A DNA stretch of 64,000 nucleotides from Halobellus sp. LT62. Lineage in GTDB: Archaea; Halobacteriota; Halobacteria; Halobacteriales; Haloferacaceae. Where the stretch lies: assembly GCF_037031285.1 (NCBI RefSeq), contig NZ_JAYEZO010000002.1, positions 620,001 through 684,000 on the forward strand. The letters are read 5' to 3'. The translations under genes were made by a program, and so were the position numbers. The notes below the pieces were generated by a model. The model did no database searches. It saw nothing but the letters and a program-made list of their open reading frames with translations, and was not told the origin of the DNA. Of this stretch, positions 1 to 8,803 are shown in pieces. The stretch's first letter is position 1; every line of letters begins with the position of its first letter.

Positions 1-220
1 CCTCGTCGGGGGAGAGGAGCGTCGCCTCGCCGGGCACGTCGTAGTAGGTGCAGTACGTGCAGGTGTACCGACAGGCGGTCGTCAGCGGGACGAACGCGTT
101 CCGCGAGAAGGTGAGTTCCCCTGCGGCCGAGACGTCGTCAGGTGTCACGGACAGCAGTTGCTCGACGTCGGCTTCGTCGATCTCGACGTCGACGCCATCA
201 GTGTCGCCCGCGGGGACCAT
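1..220 (-). CDS. cofG: CofG, FO synthase subunit 1 (N-terminal part, runs off window)
   Basis: Radical-SAM subunit which, with CofH, makes the 7,8-didemethyl-8-hydroxy-5-deazariboflavin core of coenzyme F420. About 73 N-terminal residues are visible. They contain a CxxxCxxC iron-sulfur motif in the context CRYTCTYC, preceded by a LTFSRNAFVPLT-like stretch typical of CofG. The ATG at 218-220 is the only reasonable start. The gene lies downstream of cofC on the same strand, separated by about 266 bp holding a structured repeat, and the pairing with another F420 gene supports the call. The C-terminus is outside the window. Confidence 0.88.
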   Translation of the reverse strand, partial: MVPAGDTDGVDVEIDEADVEQLLSVTPDDVSAAGELTFSRNAFVPLTTACRYTCTYCTYYDVPGEATLLSPDE

Positions 221-278
221 CGTGAGTTGACTTCGAAACCGACGCACAAAAACCGTCGTGCTTCGGGTAACTCCGCCG

Positions 279-445
279 AGAGTTTATATCCGAACGCGCG
301 GCCACTCGCGCTGTGACATAGCAACGACCCCGCGTCGGGCTGCGGTTGCCTGGCACGTCGACGCGGGATGGGGTGACGACAGCGACGGCGTTGGAGTGGC
401 CGCCGCGAGTCGCGAGCGGGTGCCAGCTGTTCGCCCCTACCGAAT
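279..445 (+). repeat. Two-copy hairpin element A, copy 1 (candidate non-coding RNA with own promoter)
   Basis: This segment lies between cofC and cofG, antisense to them. It has a TATA box TTTATAT (283-289) followed at about +25 by a region with a perfect 9-bp stem, CCCGCGTCG (329-337) with CGACGCGGG (359-367), around a 21-nt loop containing TGCGGTTGC. The same promoter-like box, stem and loop motif recur at 53977-54125. Weaker similarity (TGCC..CTGTTCGCC) continues to about 440. Conservation of TATA box plus stem suggests a transcribed RNA. I cannot match it to 7S, RNase P or a known guide RNA. Confidence 0.45.
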
Positions 446-486
446 ATCGGCTAGCCTGCTGTCCAAATCTCCCGATGTCCGAACAA

Positions 487-1170
487 TCAGGCCCGCTCGA
501 CACCGATGCGTCCGTCGCCAGCGTCCGCTATCTCGAAGCCGGCATCGACGAGCCACGCTCGGGCCCGCCCGTCGCCGTGCAGCAACACTTCCGCGAGATC
601 GGACGGTTCGTCGACGTCCGTCGCCAACCGCATCGAGTCGAGGACGCCCACAGAGAGGCCTCGCTGTTCCGCGATCCGCCGGTGGTCGCGGTAGGACGCG
701 CCGTGGTAGTCGACCGAGAAGTCGGGGTCGCGGACGACGACCGCGTTGGTCCCGCCGCCGCGACCGGGCGCGATTACGACGTCGCCGCCGACGCCGAACA
801 GCCGTCGAAGCGCCGTCGGCGTCGCGAGCGCGAGGTCCGCCATTACGACCGCCTGTTCCGCGGCGTCGGTGTCGTCGAGAGCGGCGTTCACCGCGGCACT
901 CAACGGCCGCTCGTCGACCACTTGTGTCAGGGGACCGAGTACGTCTTCAGCGTCTTCGACGGCCGCAGGTAGTGACTGGCCGCTGTCGACGTCGCGACCG
1001 ACGTCTAACGGCTCCGTGACGAGCGGTTCAGGGTCGTGGCCGAGGGTTCGAAGGGCCTCGACGACGTCACAGAGCATCGCCAGCGCGAACTCCCGCCGCT
1101 CGCCCGCGGTGAGTGCCGAGGAGAGGCGGCTCTTCGGATCGAGAGTCGCGTACGGAACGAGGACGCGCAT
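487..1170 (-). CDS. cofC: 2-phospho-L-lactate guanylyltransferase CofC
   Basis: Activates 2-phospho-L-lactate (or a related 3-carbon acid) with GTP for F420 biosynthesis. The 227-aa protein starts MRVLVPYATLDPKSRLS, the nucleotidyltransferase N-terminus (PxxxLDPKSRL) typical of CofC. It also has a GRGGGTNAVVV segment (about 130-140) of the GT-A-like nucleotide-binding core. Length fits the family. cofG follows on the same strand, so the two form an F420 locus although a 266-bp spacer separates them. The ATG at 1168-1170 starts directly at the conserved N-terminus. Confidence 0.93.
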   Translation of the reverse strand: MRVLVPYATLDPKSRLSSALTAGERREFALAMLCDVVEALRTLGHDPEPLVTEPLDVGRDVDSGQSLPAAVEDAEDVLGPLTQVVDERPLSAAVNAALDDTDAAEQAVVMADLALATPTALRRLFGVGGDVVIAPGRGGGTNAVVVRDPDFSVDYHGASYRDHRRIAEQRGLSVGVLDSMRLATDVDEPSDLAEVLLHGDGRARAWLVDAGFEIADAGDGRIGVERA

Positions 1171-1191
1171 CGAAACAGAGCGGATCCGCGG

Positions 1192-1977
1192 TCAGCCGAG
1201 CTTGTCGTAGCCCGACTGCTGGGAGCGCCAGTAGAGGAATCCCCCGGCCAACAGGCCGATCACGACGAGCCCGCCGACGCCGTACATCGCGAGCTGTATT
1301 CGCCGGTTCGACTGCTGAGTCTGTTCGGCTCGCTCTCGCGCCTGTTCGGCGAGGTCAGCAGCGAGGGTGAACTCCTCACCGTCGTAGGCTTCGATCGCGT
1401 TCTGGAGCCGGCGTTCGGCTTCCTCGTCGTCGACCTCCTCGACGGCCGTCACAGCCTCATCGATCTCGTTTCGAGCCTCGCGGCTCTCCTCGGTGTAGTG
1501 CGTCGCCGACCACGTTTCGATCTCGTTCGTCGAGCCGCCCTCACGCGTCTGTTCGAGCGCCATCACGGTGAACGACTGGGCTGGATCGTACGTGTAGTCG
1601 CCGACCTCCGGGACCGTCCCCGTGAGTCGGACCTCGACCCGGCTCGTGCCGTCCTCAGCGTTCACCTGCGCGCCGGAGAACGACTGCCCGTCGAAGGACT
1701 GCTGATCGACCTTCGCCCCGGTCTGGTCGTAGTACTCGACGGTCCACGTCACGTCGGTCAGTTCGGTGCTCCCCGCGAGCGTCCACGATTCGAGCGAGGG
1801 GTTCTGATACAGCTCGGTCAGCGTGGCTGTTGCGGTGACCTCCGTGCCGACCTCCTCGTCGCTAGGGACCGTCGTGTCGCCGACCGACACGGCGGCGACG
1901 GGGACCGTTGCGACGGAGAGGACGAAGAGACAGGCCAGCGCGAGTCTAGAAAAGCGACTCCAGCTCGTCTTCGTCAT
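1192..1977 (-). CDS. Secreted or membrane-anchored protein of unknown function
   Basis: About 261 aa from the ATG at 1975-1977, chosen because it leads straight into a Sec-type signal peptide (LALACLFVLSVATVPVAA). A beta-rich extracellular region follows (about 30-150), then an acidic helical region (about 165-220, many E/R/A, likely coiled coil). A single C-terminal TM helix (AMYGVGGLVVIGLLAGGFLYW) and a short basic tail end the protein. The start overlaps the cetZ1 3' end by about 32 bp, so the two are probably co-transcribed. Many haloarchaea keep this gene between cetZ1 and cofC (from memory). No enzymatic motif was recognised. Confidence 0.75.
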   Translation of the reverse strand: MTKTSWSRFSRLALACLFVLSVATVPVAAVSVGDTTVPSDEEVGTEVTATATLTELYQNPSLESWTLAGSTELTDVTWTVEYYDQTGAKVDQQSFDGQSFSGAQVNAEDGTSRVEVRLTGTVPEVGDYTYDPAQSFTVMALEQTREGGSTNEIETWSATHYTEESREARNEIDEAVTAVEEVDDEEAERRLQNAIEAYDGEEFTLAADLAEQARERAEQTQQSNRRIQLAMYGVGGLVVIGLLAGGFLYWRSQQSGYDKLG

Positions 1978-3127
1978 CGTTGATGAGATTCTCCAGATTG
2001 TCATCGCTCTCCTCTCGGATATCGTCGATGTTATCCTGCGCTTCGATGGCGACCTGCTGTAGCTCCTTGATCCGGGGGACGTTCGTCACGCCAGAGAGGA
2101 GAATGACGGACGCGACCTTTCCGGAGTTTCGGATCGGGTAGTCGCCGCCGCGGACTTCCATACTTCCGGTCTGCTCTTCGATCCACTTGCGACCGCGTTC
2201 GATCCCCTTCCGATTGAGGTGCTGGGAAGGGCCAGCCATAACAAGCAGCGCCCGCTCGGTCCCTTCGATCTCACAGGGGAGTGTGAGCCGTCCGAGCGCG
2301 GCTTTCCGAACCAGCGAAGTGATTCGGTTGGTGGTGTGGGCAGTGTCGAGATCGTCTTCCTCGTTGCTCCCGGTGATTCGCGAGAGCAACCCGCCGCCGG
2401 AGGATTCGTTTTCGACGGTTTCCGAGGCGTAGCCGACAGTCGAGACGCCGCCGCCGGCGAGCGTGTTGATGATCTCCGAGGAGTCGACGACGCTCTCTGC
2501 GACTTCGCCGTCTTGGCCGATCTCGCCGGCCCCGAAGAGGACGCCGAAGCGGGTGACGATCTCCTCGTTGATCTCGTCGTAGCCGCCCTGCACCGATTCG
2601 CCGGTCTTCCGCCAAGCGTCGTTGTCGAAGACGAGGAGGTTGTCGACCTCGCGGACGAACGTCTGGAACGACCGCGCCGCGTTCAACGTGTAGATTCCGC
2701 CCTCGTCACTACCGGGCAGGACCCCCAGCCCGTACACCGGCTCCGTGTAGATGCGCTGGAGGTGTTTCGCGAGTACGGGCGAGCCGCCGCTGCCGGTGCC
2801 GCCGCCGAGACCGGCGACGACGAGGAACGCGTCGATCTCGTGGACCGGGATGCTGTCGATCGCACCCTGGACTTCGTCGATGTCTTCCTCGGCGACTTCC
2901 GCGCCGAGTTCGTTGTCAGCGCCGACGCCGTGACCCTTGACACGCGATTGACCGATGAGGACCCGCTGGTCCTTCGGGATGTGTTCCAGTCCCATCAGGT
3001 CGGCTTTCGCGGTGTTGACGGCGACCGCCGCGCGGACGATCCCCGAGTCGTGGCGCTTGTCGTATTCGACGAATTTGTCGACGATCTTTCCCCCGGCCTG
3101 CCCGAAACCGATCATTGCAAGCTTCAT
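1946..3127 (-). CDS. cetZ1: Tubulin-like CetZ1 cell-shape protein
   Basis: FtsZ/tubulin-superfamily GTPase of the archaeal CetZ group, 393 aa. The N-terminus MKLAMIGFGQAGGKIVDKF is the GTP-binding T1 region, and the tubulin signature GGGTGSG is at about 108-114. The acidic C-terminal tail ends DEDELESLF. The near-canonical sequence points to CetZ1, which in Haloferax volcanii controls rod-shape development and motility (established knowledge). The gene is monocistronic or leads into the downstream secreted protein. A 232-bp upstream gap contains its promoter. Confidence 0.95.
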   Translation of the reverse strand: MKLAMIGFGQAGGKIVDKFVEYDKRHDSGIVRAAVAVNTAKADLMGLEHIPKDQRVLIGQSRVKGHGVGADNELGAEVAEEDIDEVQGAIDSIPVHEIDAFLVVAGLGGGTGSGGSPVLAKHLQRIYTEPVYGLGVLPGSDEGGIYTLNAARSFQTFVREVDNLLVFDNDAWRKTGESVQGGYDEINEEIVTRFGVLFGAGEIGQDGEVAESVVDSSEIINTLAGGGVSTVGYASETVENESSGGGLLSRITGSNEEDDLDTAHTTNRITSLVRKAALGRLTLPCEIEGTERALLVMAGPSQHLNRKGIERGRKWIEEQTGSMEVRGGDYPIRNSGKVASVILLSGVTNVPRIKELQQVAIEAQDNIDDIREESDDNLENLINDDEDELESLF

Positions 3128-3359
3128 TTATCGGGTCCCCTCGCCATTGCGTGTAACCCAGTGCAAACGCGGACATAAACCTTGTGATGGTGTGAAATTC
3201 GCGGTAGGATCGAAATATGCGAGGAACCGAAAGACTGCGACGGGATGTTAATCGGTCGTTACAACTCCCTCGGCGTGGCGTAGGCACCTATTTCTCAGGA
3301 TTTATATTCGGACGCGTCCGGATGGGCCGGATCCACACTTAAAACGACCGGGAGAAATG

Positions 3360-4286
3360 TCACTCGGCCGTCGCCCTCGCGCTCTCGGTCATCTCGCTCC
3401 GACGACCATTCAGATACGCCTTCAACGTGGTGAGTTCGCCCACGCCAACGCCGAAAGCATCGAGCTCGTTGTCCTCGGTGACGTTGTCGAACTTGAGCGA
3501 GCGGTACTGGTCTTTGCCCATCGGGAACCCGGGGATGAGGTCGCCGATGCTGAGCCCGATCTTCGCCAGCCCCATCGGGACCGAGACGACGGTCGTCGAC
3601 CGCCCGTCCGACTCGTGGATCATCCGCGCGATCTCGGCGAGGGTGAGCTTGTCCGGTCCGCCGATCTCGTAGATCTGCCCGACGTGTTTCTCGTCCTCGA
3701 TCGCGTCGGCGAGCATCGGGACGATGTCCCCCACCCAAAGCGGCTGGAAGCGGGTCTTGCCGCCGCCGGGCAAGGCGCTGACGTACGGCGGCGCGAGCAG
3801 TTTCGTGAACGAGATGAACTCGCCGCCGTCACCGAAAATGACCGACGGGCGGAAGATCGTGTAGTCGAGGACGGACTCGGTGACGATCTCCTCGGCTTCG
3901 CCCTTCGAGCGGATGTACGCGGTCGATCCGTCGGGGTCGGCCCCGAGCGCACTCATCTGGACGAGATGGCCGACCTCGTGTTTCTCGGCGGCGCGGACGA
4001 CGTGCTCGGTCCCCTGTCGATGCACTTTGTCGTGCATCTCGTCGCCGCCGCTCGGTTTGAAGAGCGGCGAGAGCGCGACGAGGTTGTAGACCGCGTCCAT
4101 CCCCTCGAACGCTCCTCGGATAGAGTCGTAATCGGCGACGTTACCCATCACCTTGTTCACGCCTTTGGGGAGGTCCTCGCTGCTCGGACTGCGGGAGAGC
4201 GCTGTCACCTCGTGGCCCCGGTTTTTCAATTCACGACAGAGGGCGCTTCCGATGAATCCGCTTCCGCCGACGACCAATACTTTCAT
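3360..4286 (-). CDS. NDUFA9-like atypical short-chain dehydrogenase
   Basis: 308 aa, Rossmann fold with the NAD(P)-binding motif GGSGFIGSALCREL (about 7-20). A YIRSK segment at about 124-128 replaces the classical YxxxK. The family resembles the complex I subunit NDUFA9 and NmrA-like proteins, which bind NAD(P)H and are often non-catalytic or act on quinone or lipid substrates. Substrate unknown. It stands alone, with its start facing the divergent metal transporter operon across a 144-bp AT-rich spacer. Confidence 0.85.
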   Translation of the reverse strand: MKVLVVGGSGFIGSALCRELKNRGHEVTALSRSPSSEDLPKGVNKVMGNVADYDSIRGAFEGMDAVYNLVALSPLFKPSGGDEMHDKVHRQGTEHVVRAAEKHEVGHLVQMSALGADPDGSTAYIRSKGEAEEIVTESVLDYTIFRPSVIFGDGGEFISFTKLLAPPYVSALPGGGKTRFQPLWVGDIVPMLADAIEDEKHVGQIYEIGGPDKLTLAEIARMIHESDGRSTTVVSVPMGLAKIGLSIGDLIPGFPMGKDQYRSLKFDNVTEDNELDAFGVGVGELTTLKAYLNGRRSEMTESARATAE

Positions 4287-4430
4287 ACCCGTGATATCTC
4301 CCCGTTTTGCCGTAAAACTAACTGCCGATTCCGGACGCTTCGCTGTGCAGTCGTTCGTGGGGACCGTTATTATTCATAGTACACTTCCAATAGCAAAGTT
4401 ATTATATTTTCTATCTATATTATTAAACAG

Positions 4431-5507
4431 ATGGAGACAACAAGACGTCGACTGCTCGTGACGGTTGCGGGCGCGGCCACCTTGGGAATCACCGCTGGCT
4501 GTGTCGGCGGTTCGACCGATACCCAATCGACGGCGGACGAAACGAGCGTCCAGTCGTCGTTCTTCGTGTTCGGCGACGTGGCCCGGACGGTCGCAGGCGA
4601 CGCCGCGAATTCGGAACTGCTCGTGCCGATCGGACAGCACGGGCACGGGTGGGAACCGGGGCCGCGGGTTCGAGAGGACGTCTACGAGGCCTCACTTCTC
4701 GTGCACGGGATGGCGGGGTTCCAGCCTTGGGTCGACGACATCCGCCGCGATCTCGACGCCGACGGGTCGTCGGTGACGACAGTCGACGCCAGTTCGGGGC
4801 TCGACCTGCTCGCTGCGGTCGACGAACACGATCACGCTGAGGATAATCACGCTGAAGACGATCACACAGAGGGTGATCACGAGGACGAGGCCCACACCGA
4901 CGACGCCCACCACGAGGAACCCCACGAGGACGACAGTCACCTCGACGACCACGACCACGAAAACAGCGGGACAGCGGATCCGCACTTCTGGATGGATCCG
5001 CTCCGCCTCGCCGAGTCCGTGGGAACCGTTCGCGACGCGTTGATCGAGGTGGACGCCGACGACGCCGACGCGTACGAGTCGAACGCCGAGGCGTTCCGCT
5101 CGGCGTTGCACGATCTCCACGACTGCGTCGAAGCCATCGTTTCGGAGGCTGCAGGCGACGTGCTCTTGATCGCCGGACACAACTCGCTGCGGTACTTCGG
5201 CGACCGGTACGACGTCGAGATCGAAGCGCTCACGCAGGTATCACCGGACGATCAGGTGACGGTGCGCGACGTCGAGCGTGCCCAAGAGAGAATCGAACGG
5301 AACGACCTCCGGTACATCTGCGCCGATCCCCTCGAATCGCAGCGGGCGGCCGAACAACTCGTCGAGGAGACCGACGCCGAGGCAGTCCTGCCACTCACGT
5401 CGATGCCCGGACTGACTGACGAATGGGACGAGGAGGGGTGGGGCTACCTCGAAGTGATGGAAAGCGTGAACCTCCCGACGATCGAACGGGTGCTGACTGA
5501 CCAATGA
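4431..5507 (+). CDS. znuA: Zinc/manganese ABC transporter substrate-binding lipoprotein
   Basis: 358-aa cluster A-1 metal-binding protein. A twin-arginine-type leader (METTRRRLLVTVAG) ends in a lipobox (ITAGC), so it is probably a Tat-exported lipoprotein. A central His/Asp/Glu-rich loop (about 128-180, many H-x-E/D repeats) is typical of ZnuA, followed by the conserved DPHFWMDP segment. The upstream 4370-4430 region is AT-rich and must hold the promoter. The stop codon lies in the first unit of a 26-bp tandem repeat leading into the ATPase gene. Metal specificity (Zn versus Mn) cannot be decided from sequence. Confidence 0.92.
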   Translation: METTRRRLLVTVAGAATLGITAGCVGGSTDTQSTADETSVQSSFFVFGDVARTVAGDAANSELLVPIGQHGHGWEPGPRVREDVYEASLLVHGMAGFQPWVDDIRRDLDADGSSVTTVDASSGLDLLAAVDEHDHAEDNHAEDDHTEGDHEDEAHTDDAHHEEPHEDDSHLDDHDHENSGTADPHFWMDPLRLAESVGTVRDALIEVDADDADAYESNAEAFRSALHDLHDCVEAIVSEAAGDVLLIAGHNSLRYFGDRYDVEIEALTQVSPDDQVTVRDVERAQERIERNDLRYICADPLESQRAAEQLVEETDAEAVLPLTSMPGLTDEWDEEGWGYLEVMESVNLPTIERVLTDQ

Positions 5508-5581
5508 ACGCCACGGGGTTGACCGACCAATGAACGCCACGGGGTTGACCGACCAATGAACGCCACGGAGTTGACCGACCG
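5495..5581 (+). repeat. 26-bp tandem repeat at the znuA-znuC junction creating three coupled mini-ORFs
   Basis: Units start at 5495, 5521 and 5547, and a fourth, diverged at its end, starts at 5573. Each contains CCAATGAACGCC or a close variant, so each carries an overlapping stop-start ATGA. The znuA stop is in unit 1. The ATGs at 5504, 5530 and 5556 each open a nine-codon frame (MNATGLTDQ or MNATELTDR) that ends on the next ATGA, and the last ATGA opens znuC at 5582. The unit looks like a repeated duplication of the original znuA/znuC overlap. Confidence 0.9.
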
Positions 5582-6322
5582 ATGAACGCCATCGAAGTAC
5601 GGGACGTCACGTTCGCCTACGCCGACGAGCCCGTTCTGCGAGACGTCTCGTTCGACGTCGAAGAGGGCGCGTTCCTCGGGCTAGTCGGTCCGAACGGGTC
5701 GGGCAAGACGACACTTCTCGAACTGCTGATCGGGCTTCGCCAGCCGGACGGCGGCTCGATTTCGCTGTTCGGCGAGCCCGCGGTCGACTTCGACGACGGG
5801 GAGCGGATCGGCTACGTCCCCCAAGACGTCGCGAACGCGAACGGGGAGATGCCGATCACGGTCGCCGAAGTCGTTCGGATGGGCCGCTATCCGCGTCGAC
5901 TCATCGGACGCTTCTCCGACGATGACCGCCGCGCCGTCGCGGACGCGATGGATCGCGTCGGCATCACTGACCTCGCGGACCGCCGCGTCGGCCGTCTCTC
6001 CGGCGGGCAGCGCCAACGGGTGTTCATCGCCCGCGCGCTGGCCGGCGAAGCCGACCTGTTGGCGCTCGACGAACCGACGACCGGCGTCGACGCCGAGTCC
6101 CGCGAGTCGTTCTACGACCTCCTACACGAACTGAACGACGAGGGCCTCACCGTCGTCCTCATTGAGCACGACATCGGCGTCGTCACGACGCACGCCAGCG
6201 AAGTCGCCTGCCTCAATCGGGAACTGTACTTCCACGGCAGCCCCGAGGCGTTCGTCGGGACCGACGCGCTGGCGGAGGCGTACGGCGGCGGCCAACATAT
6301 TATCCGCCACGACCACCGATGA
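5582..6322 (+). CDS. znuC: Metal ABC transporter ATP-binding protein
   Basis: 246-aa ABC ATPase: Walker A GPNGSGKT (36-43), Q-loop VPQD (79-82), signature LSGGQ (139-143), Walker B LLALDEP (159-165), H-loop IEHD. It energises the ZnuB permease. The ATG at 5582 is preceded by three vestigial copies of the same start region (26-bp repeats), so it may be reached by successive termination-reinitiation. It ends in an ATGA that opens another short frame before the permease gene. Confidence 0.95.
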   Translation: MNAIEVRDVTFAYADEPVLRDVSFDVEEGAFLGLVGPNGSGKTTLLELLIGLRQPDGGSISLFGEPAVDFDDGERIGYVPQDVANANGEMPITVAEVVRMGRYPRRLIGRFSDDDRRAVADAMDRVGITDLADRRVGRLSGGQRQRVFIARALAGEADLLALDEPTTGVDAESRESFYDLLHELNDEGLTVVLIEHDIGVVTTHASEVACLNRELYFHGSPEAFVGTDALAEAYGGGQHIIRHDHR

Positions 6323-6329
6323 GAGACAG

Positions 6330-7313
6330 ATGGAGTCCCGAATGACCGCGACACAGACGCCCGCTGCCGTCGCGCTCGCCCGCTCCGGCGTTGCCGTCGA
6401 CGTCGCCATCGACGTCACGACCGACGTCGTTCTCGACGGCGTGTGGGGAACGATACTCGATCTCTTGGCCGCGCTGACCGGGTTCGAGATCATCGGGCTC
6501 CCGTTTATGCAGCGCGCGTACCTAGCGGCGATCTGCATCGCGATCATCGGGCCGCTCGTCGGGAGCTTTCTGGTCCACCGCGAGATGGCGATGATCGGGG
6601 ACACGCTCGCGCACTCGGCGTTCGCGGGGGTCGCGGCCGGGCTGTTCGTGAACGCCGCGCTCTCGCTTACCGTCTCCCCGCTTTTGACCGCGCTCGTCGT
6701 GGCGGCCGTCGCCGCGCTGGCGGTGCAGGCGCTCGTCGACTACGCCGGCGCGTATCGCGACACGTCGCTCGCGATCGTTCTCACCGGGTCGTTCGCGGTC
6801 GGAAGCGTGCTCGTGACCGCCACCGACGGAGGTATCGCCGTCGGAATCAGCGCGTACCTCTTCGGGTCGCTCGCCACGGTCACGCGGGCCAACGCCGCCG
6901 TCCTGCTAGCGATGACCGTTGTCGTCGTCACCGTGGTCGCCGTCGCGTACCGTCCGCTCGTCTACGTCACCTTCGACGAGGTGGGCGCGCGCGCCGTCGG
7001 CCTCGACGTCACGCGCTACTCTCAGCTGCTTGCGGTCCTGACGGCGGTCGTCGTCGTCGCCGCGATGCAGATTATGGGCGTCATCCTCGTCGCCGCGATG
7101 CTCGTGATCCCGGTCGCCGCCGCGACTCCCATCCGGGGGTTCCCGCGCTCGATCGCCGCTGCCGTCGCTGCCGGATTCGTCGCGACGATCCTCGGCGTCA
7201 CGCTGTCGTACTGGTACGACGTCGCCGCGGGCGGGACGATCGTGCTCGTCGCGATCGGCGTGTACGCCCTCTCGCGAGCGGCGGTGTTGGCGAACCGCCG
7301 TCGGGTTGTCTGA
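6330..7313 (+). CDS. znuB: Metal ABC transporter permease
   Basis: About 327 aa with roughly eight or nine hydrophobic helices, cluster-9 family (PF00950). It carries the conserved HREMAMIGDTLAHSAFAG region (about 85-102) and a late GxxxxxxAMLVIPVAAA helix. Two in-frame ATGs compete, 6330 and 6342. The ATG at 6342 lies in an ATGA that ends an eight-codon ORF (MRDRWSPE) begun by the ATGA at the znuC stop (6319), so 6342 may be the coupled start. It is the last gene of the znuA-C-B operon. Confidence 0.92.
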   Translation: MESRMTATQTPAAVALARSGVAVDVAIDVTTDVVLDGVWGTILDLLAALTGFEIIGLPFMQRAYLAAICIAIIGPLVGSFLVHREMAMIGDTLAHSAFAGVAAGLFVNAALSLTVSPLLTALVVAAVAALAVQALVDYAGAYRDTSLAIVLTGSFAVGSVLVTATDGGIAVGISAYLFGSLATVTRANAAVLLAMTVVVVTVVAVAYRPLVYVTFDEVGARAVGLDVTRYSQLLAVLTAVVVVAAMQIMGVILVAAMLVIPVAAATPIRGFPRSIAAAVAAGFVATILGVTLSYWYDVAAGGTIVLVAIGVYALSRAAVLANRRRVV

Positions 7314-7372
7314 CCACTCGCCCGACAACCGACTCCGAGGAGTTTTAACGCTGCTGGCCGCCACCTCGACGT

Positions 7373-7972
7373 ATGCTGCTCACGTTGGAGGGACTGGACG
7401 GCAGCGGAAAGAGCACCGCGTGGGAGGCGCTCAGAGCCGAGTACCCCGACGCGGTGTTCACCCGCGAGCCGACCGACTCGTGGTACGGTGACGCGGTCGC
7501 GCGCTCGATGGGCGACGACGACGCCGATCCCCTCGCGGAACTCTTCTTGTTCACGGCCGACCACGCCGACCACCTCTCGCGGGTCGTCCGACCGGCGCTG
7601 TCGGAGGGCACCCTCGTCGTCACCGACCGCTACACCGACTCCCGCTACGCCTATCAGGCGGCGTCGCTCTCGGAGTCGTATCTCGCCGGAGGCCGGGATC
7701 CGCTGACGTACATTCAGGAGATCCACGAGGCCTTCACGCACCCGCCGGACGCGACGATCTATCTCGACGTCGACCCCGAGACGGCGGCCGAACGGGCGGG
7801 CGCGACCAACAAGTTCGAGCGCGCGGCGTACCTCGAACAGGTCCGAGAGAACTACGAACGACTCATCGACGCCGATCCCGACCGGTTCGTCCGCGTCGAC
7901 GCGGGACAACCGCTCGAAGACGTCCTCGCCGAGGTGAAATCCGCAGTCGAGGACATTCTGGAGCGCCGCTAG
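7373..7972 (+). CDS. tmk: dTMP kinase
   Basis: 199-aa thymidylate kinase phosphorylating dTMP to dTDP. P-loop GLDGSGKS (7-14), the [12 protein letters not shown] segment holding the DR(Y/H) motif (about 84-95), and length usual for the family. The start follows a TTTTAAC TATA-like box at about 7343-7349 by about 25 nt, consistent with a leaderless transcript. It lies downstream of znuB with a 59-bp gap and probably has its own promoter. Confidence 0.95.
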   Translation: MLLTLEGLDGSGKSTAWEALRAEYPDAVFTREPTDSWYGDAVARSMGDDDADPLAELFLFTADHADHLSRVVRPALSEGTLVVTDRYTDSRYAYQAASLSESYLAGGRDPLTYIQEIHEAFTHPPDATIYLDVDPETAAERAGATNKFERAAYLEQVRENYERLIDADPDRFVRVDAGQPLEDVLAEVKSAVEDILERR

Positions 7973-7991
7973 TTCTCGCCGCCGTTCGCGG

Positions 7992-8312
7992 TCACTGTCG
8001 CTGGGGCAGATCGATCTCCTCCGGCGGCGGCACGTACAGCGTGTCGATGGTGAACCCGAGCGCGAGCGGAAGTCCGACCGCCGCACCGAGCAGCGCGGTC
8101 GCCCCGAGGTTCAATCCCGCTCCGATCGGAAAGACGCCGAAGAAGACGAGCGTCGTGACGAAGAGCACGACCGGCGTGATGGTAAACGAGTAGATCACGT
8201 AGCCCCAGTGCGTGTTCAGCCGAAGGCGGAAAAACCGGGTCAACACGGCTGCAAAAAGCGTGTGGACCGCGAGTACCGCTCCGAACAGGACGAGCCCGAC
8301 GACGGAGACCAT
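7992..8312 (-). CDS. Small four-helix membrane protein, unknown
   Basis: 106 aa with about four hydrophobic segments (about 3-22, 35-58, 62-80, 82-97) and a charged C-terminus (PPPEEIDLPQRQ). No family recognised with confidence; it resembles uncharacterised haloarchaeal membrane proteins. It is convergent with tmk (19-bp gap). ATG at 8310-8312. Confidence 0.7.
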   Translation of the reverse strand: MVSVVGLVLFGAVLAVHTLFAAVLTRFFRLRLNTHWGYVIYSFTITPVVLFVTTLVFFGVFPIGAGLNLGATALLGAAVGLPLALGFTIDTLYVPPPEEIDLPQRQ

Positions 8313-8405
8313 ACCGGCGGTACGGGTGCGGATGACTTTACGGATTCGGCTCGCTCGGCGTGACGCCAGCGCGCTGTCGTGATGTCCGCGGTTCGACTTG
8401 GCCGA

Positions 8406-8636
8406 TCACCCCATCGCGATGTACGTCTTCGTGTCGGTGACGCCGGTCAGTCCCTGAATCTCGTTCGAGGCCGCGTTCAGGATCTCGTAGACGGCCTCGG
8501 CGTCCGCCTCGACGATGATGTCGTACGCGCCCGCGACGATGTGGGCCTCGGCGACGGTCGCGAGTCCGCGGATCGATTTGACGATCTGCTCGGACGTTCC
8601 CGGCCCGGTCTTCACCATAATGTATGCGTGCACCAT
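8406..8636 (-). CDS. Stand-alone Lrp/AsnC ligand-binding (RAM) domain protein
   Basis: 76 aa beginning MVHAYIMVKTGPGTSEQIV and ending TYIAMG. This is the C-terminal effector-binding/oligomerisation domain of Lrp/AsnC regulators without the DNA-binding helix-turn-helix. A paralogue sits downstream of trkA (9487-9717), so the pair flanks the potassium-channel regulator gene. A role in sensing a small ligand near the Trk system is inference. The gene is divergent from trkA. Confidence 0.85.
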   Translation of the reverse strand: MVHAYIMVKTGPGTSEQIVKSIRGLATVAEAHIVAGAYDIIVEADAEAVYEILNAASNEIQGLTGVTDTKTYIAMG

Positions 8637-8803
8637 ACTGACACGGTACGTGGTATCATCTCAAAGCGTTTGTGCCGCGAGATTCGGCTCTGCTTCCCTC
8701 AGCGGTCTGTGCGAGGCAACTCGTCCGCCTCATTTTGCCACGATCGCTTCCTCACGAACGTTTCGGAGAAACATTATTCACGGGAGACGGCGTACAGGTT
8801 TGT

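Noticed and set aside
279-445. Element A as SRP 7S RNA or RNase P RNA
   Set aside because: No SRP domain IV sequence and no RNase P core motifs were found.
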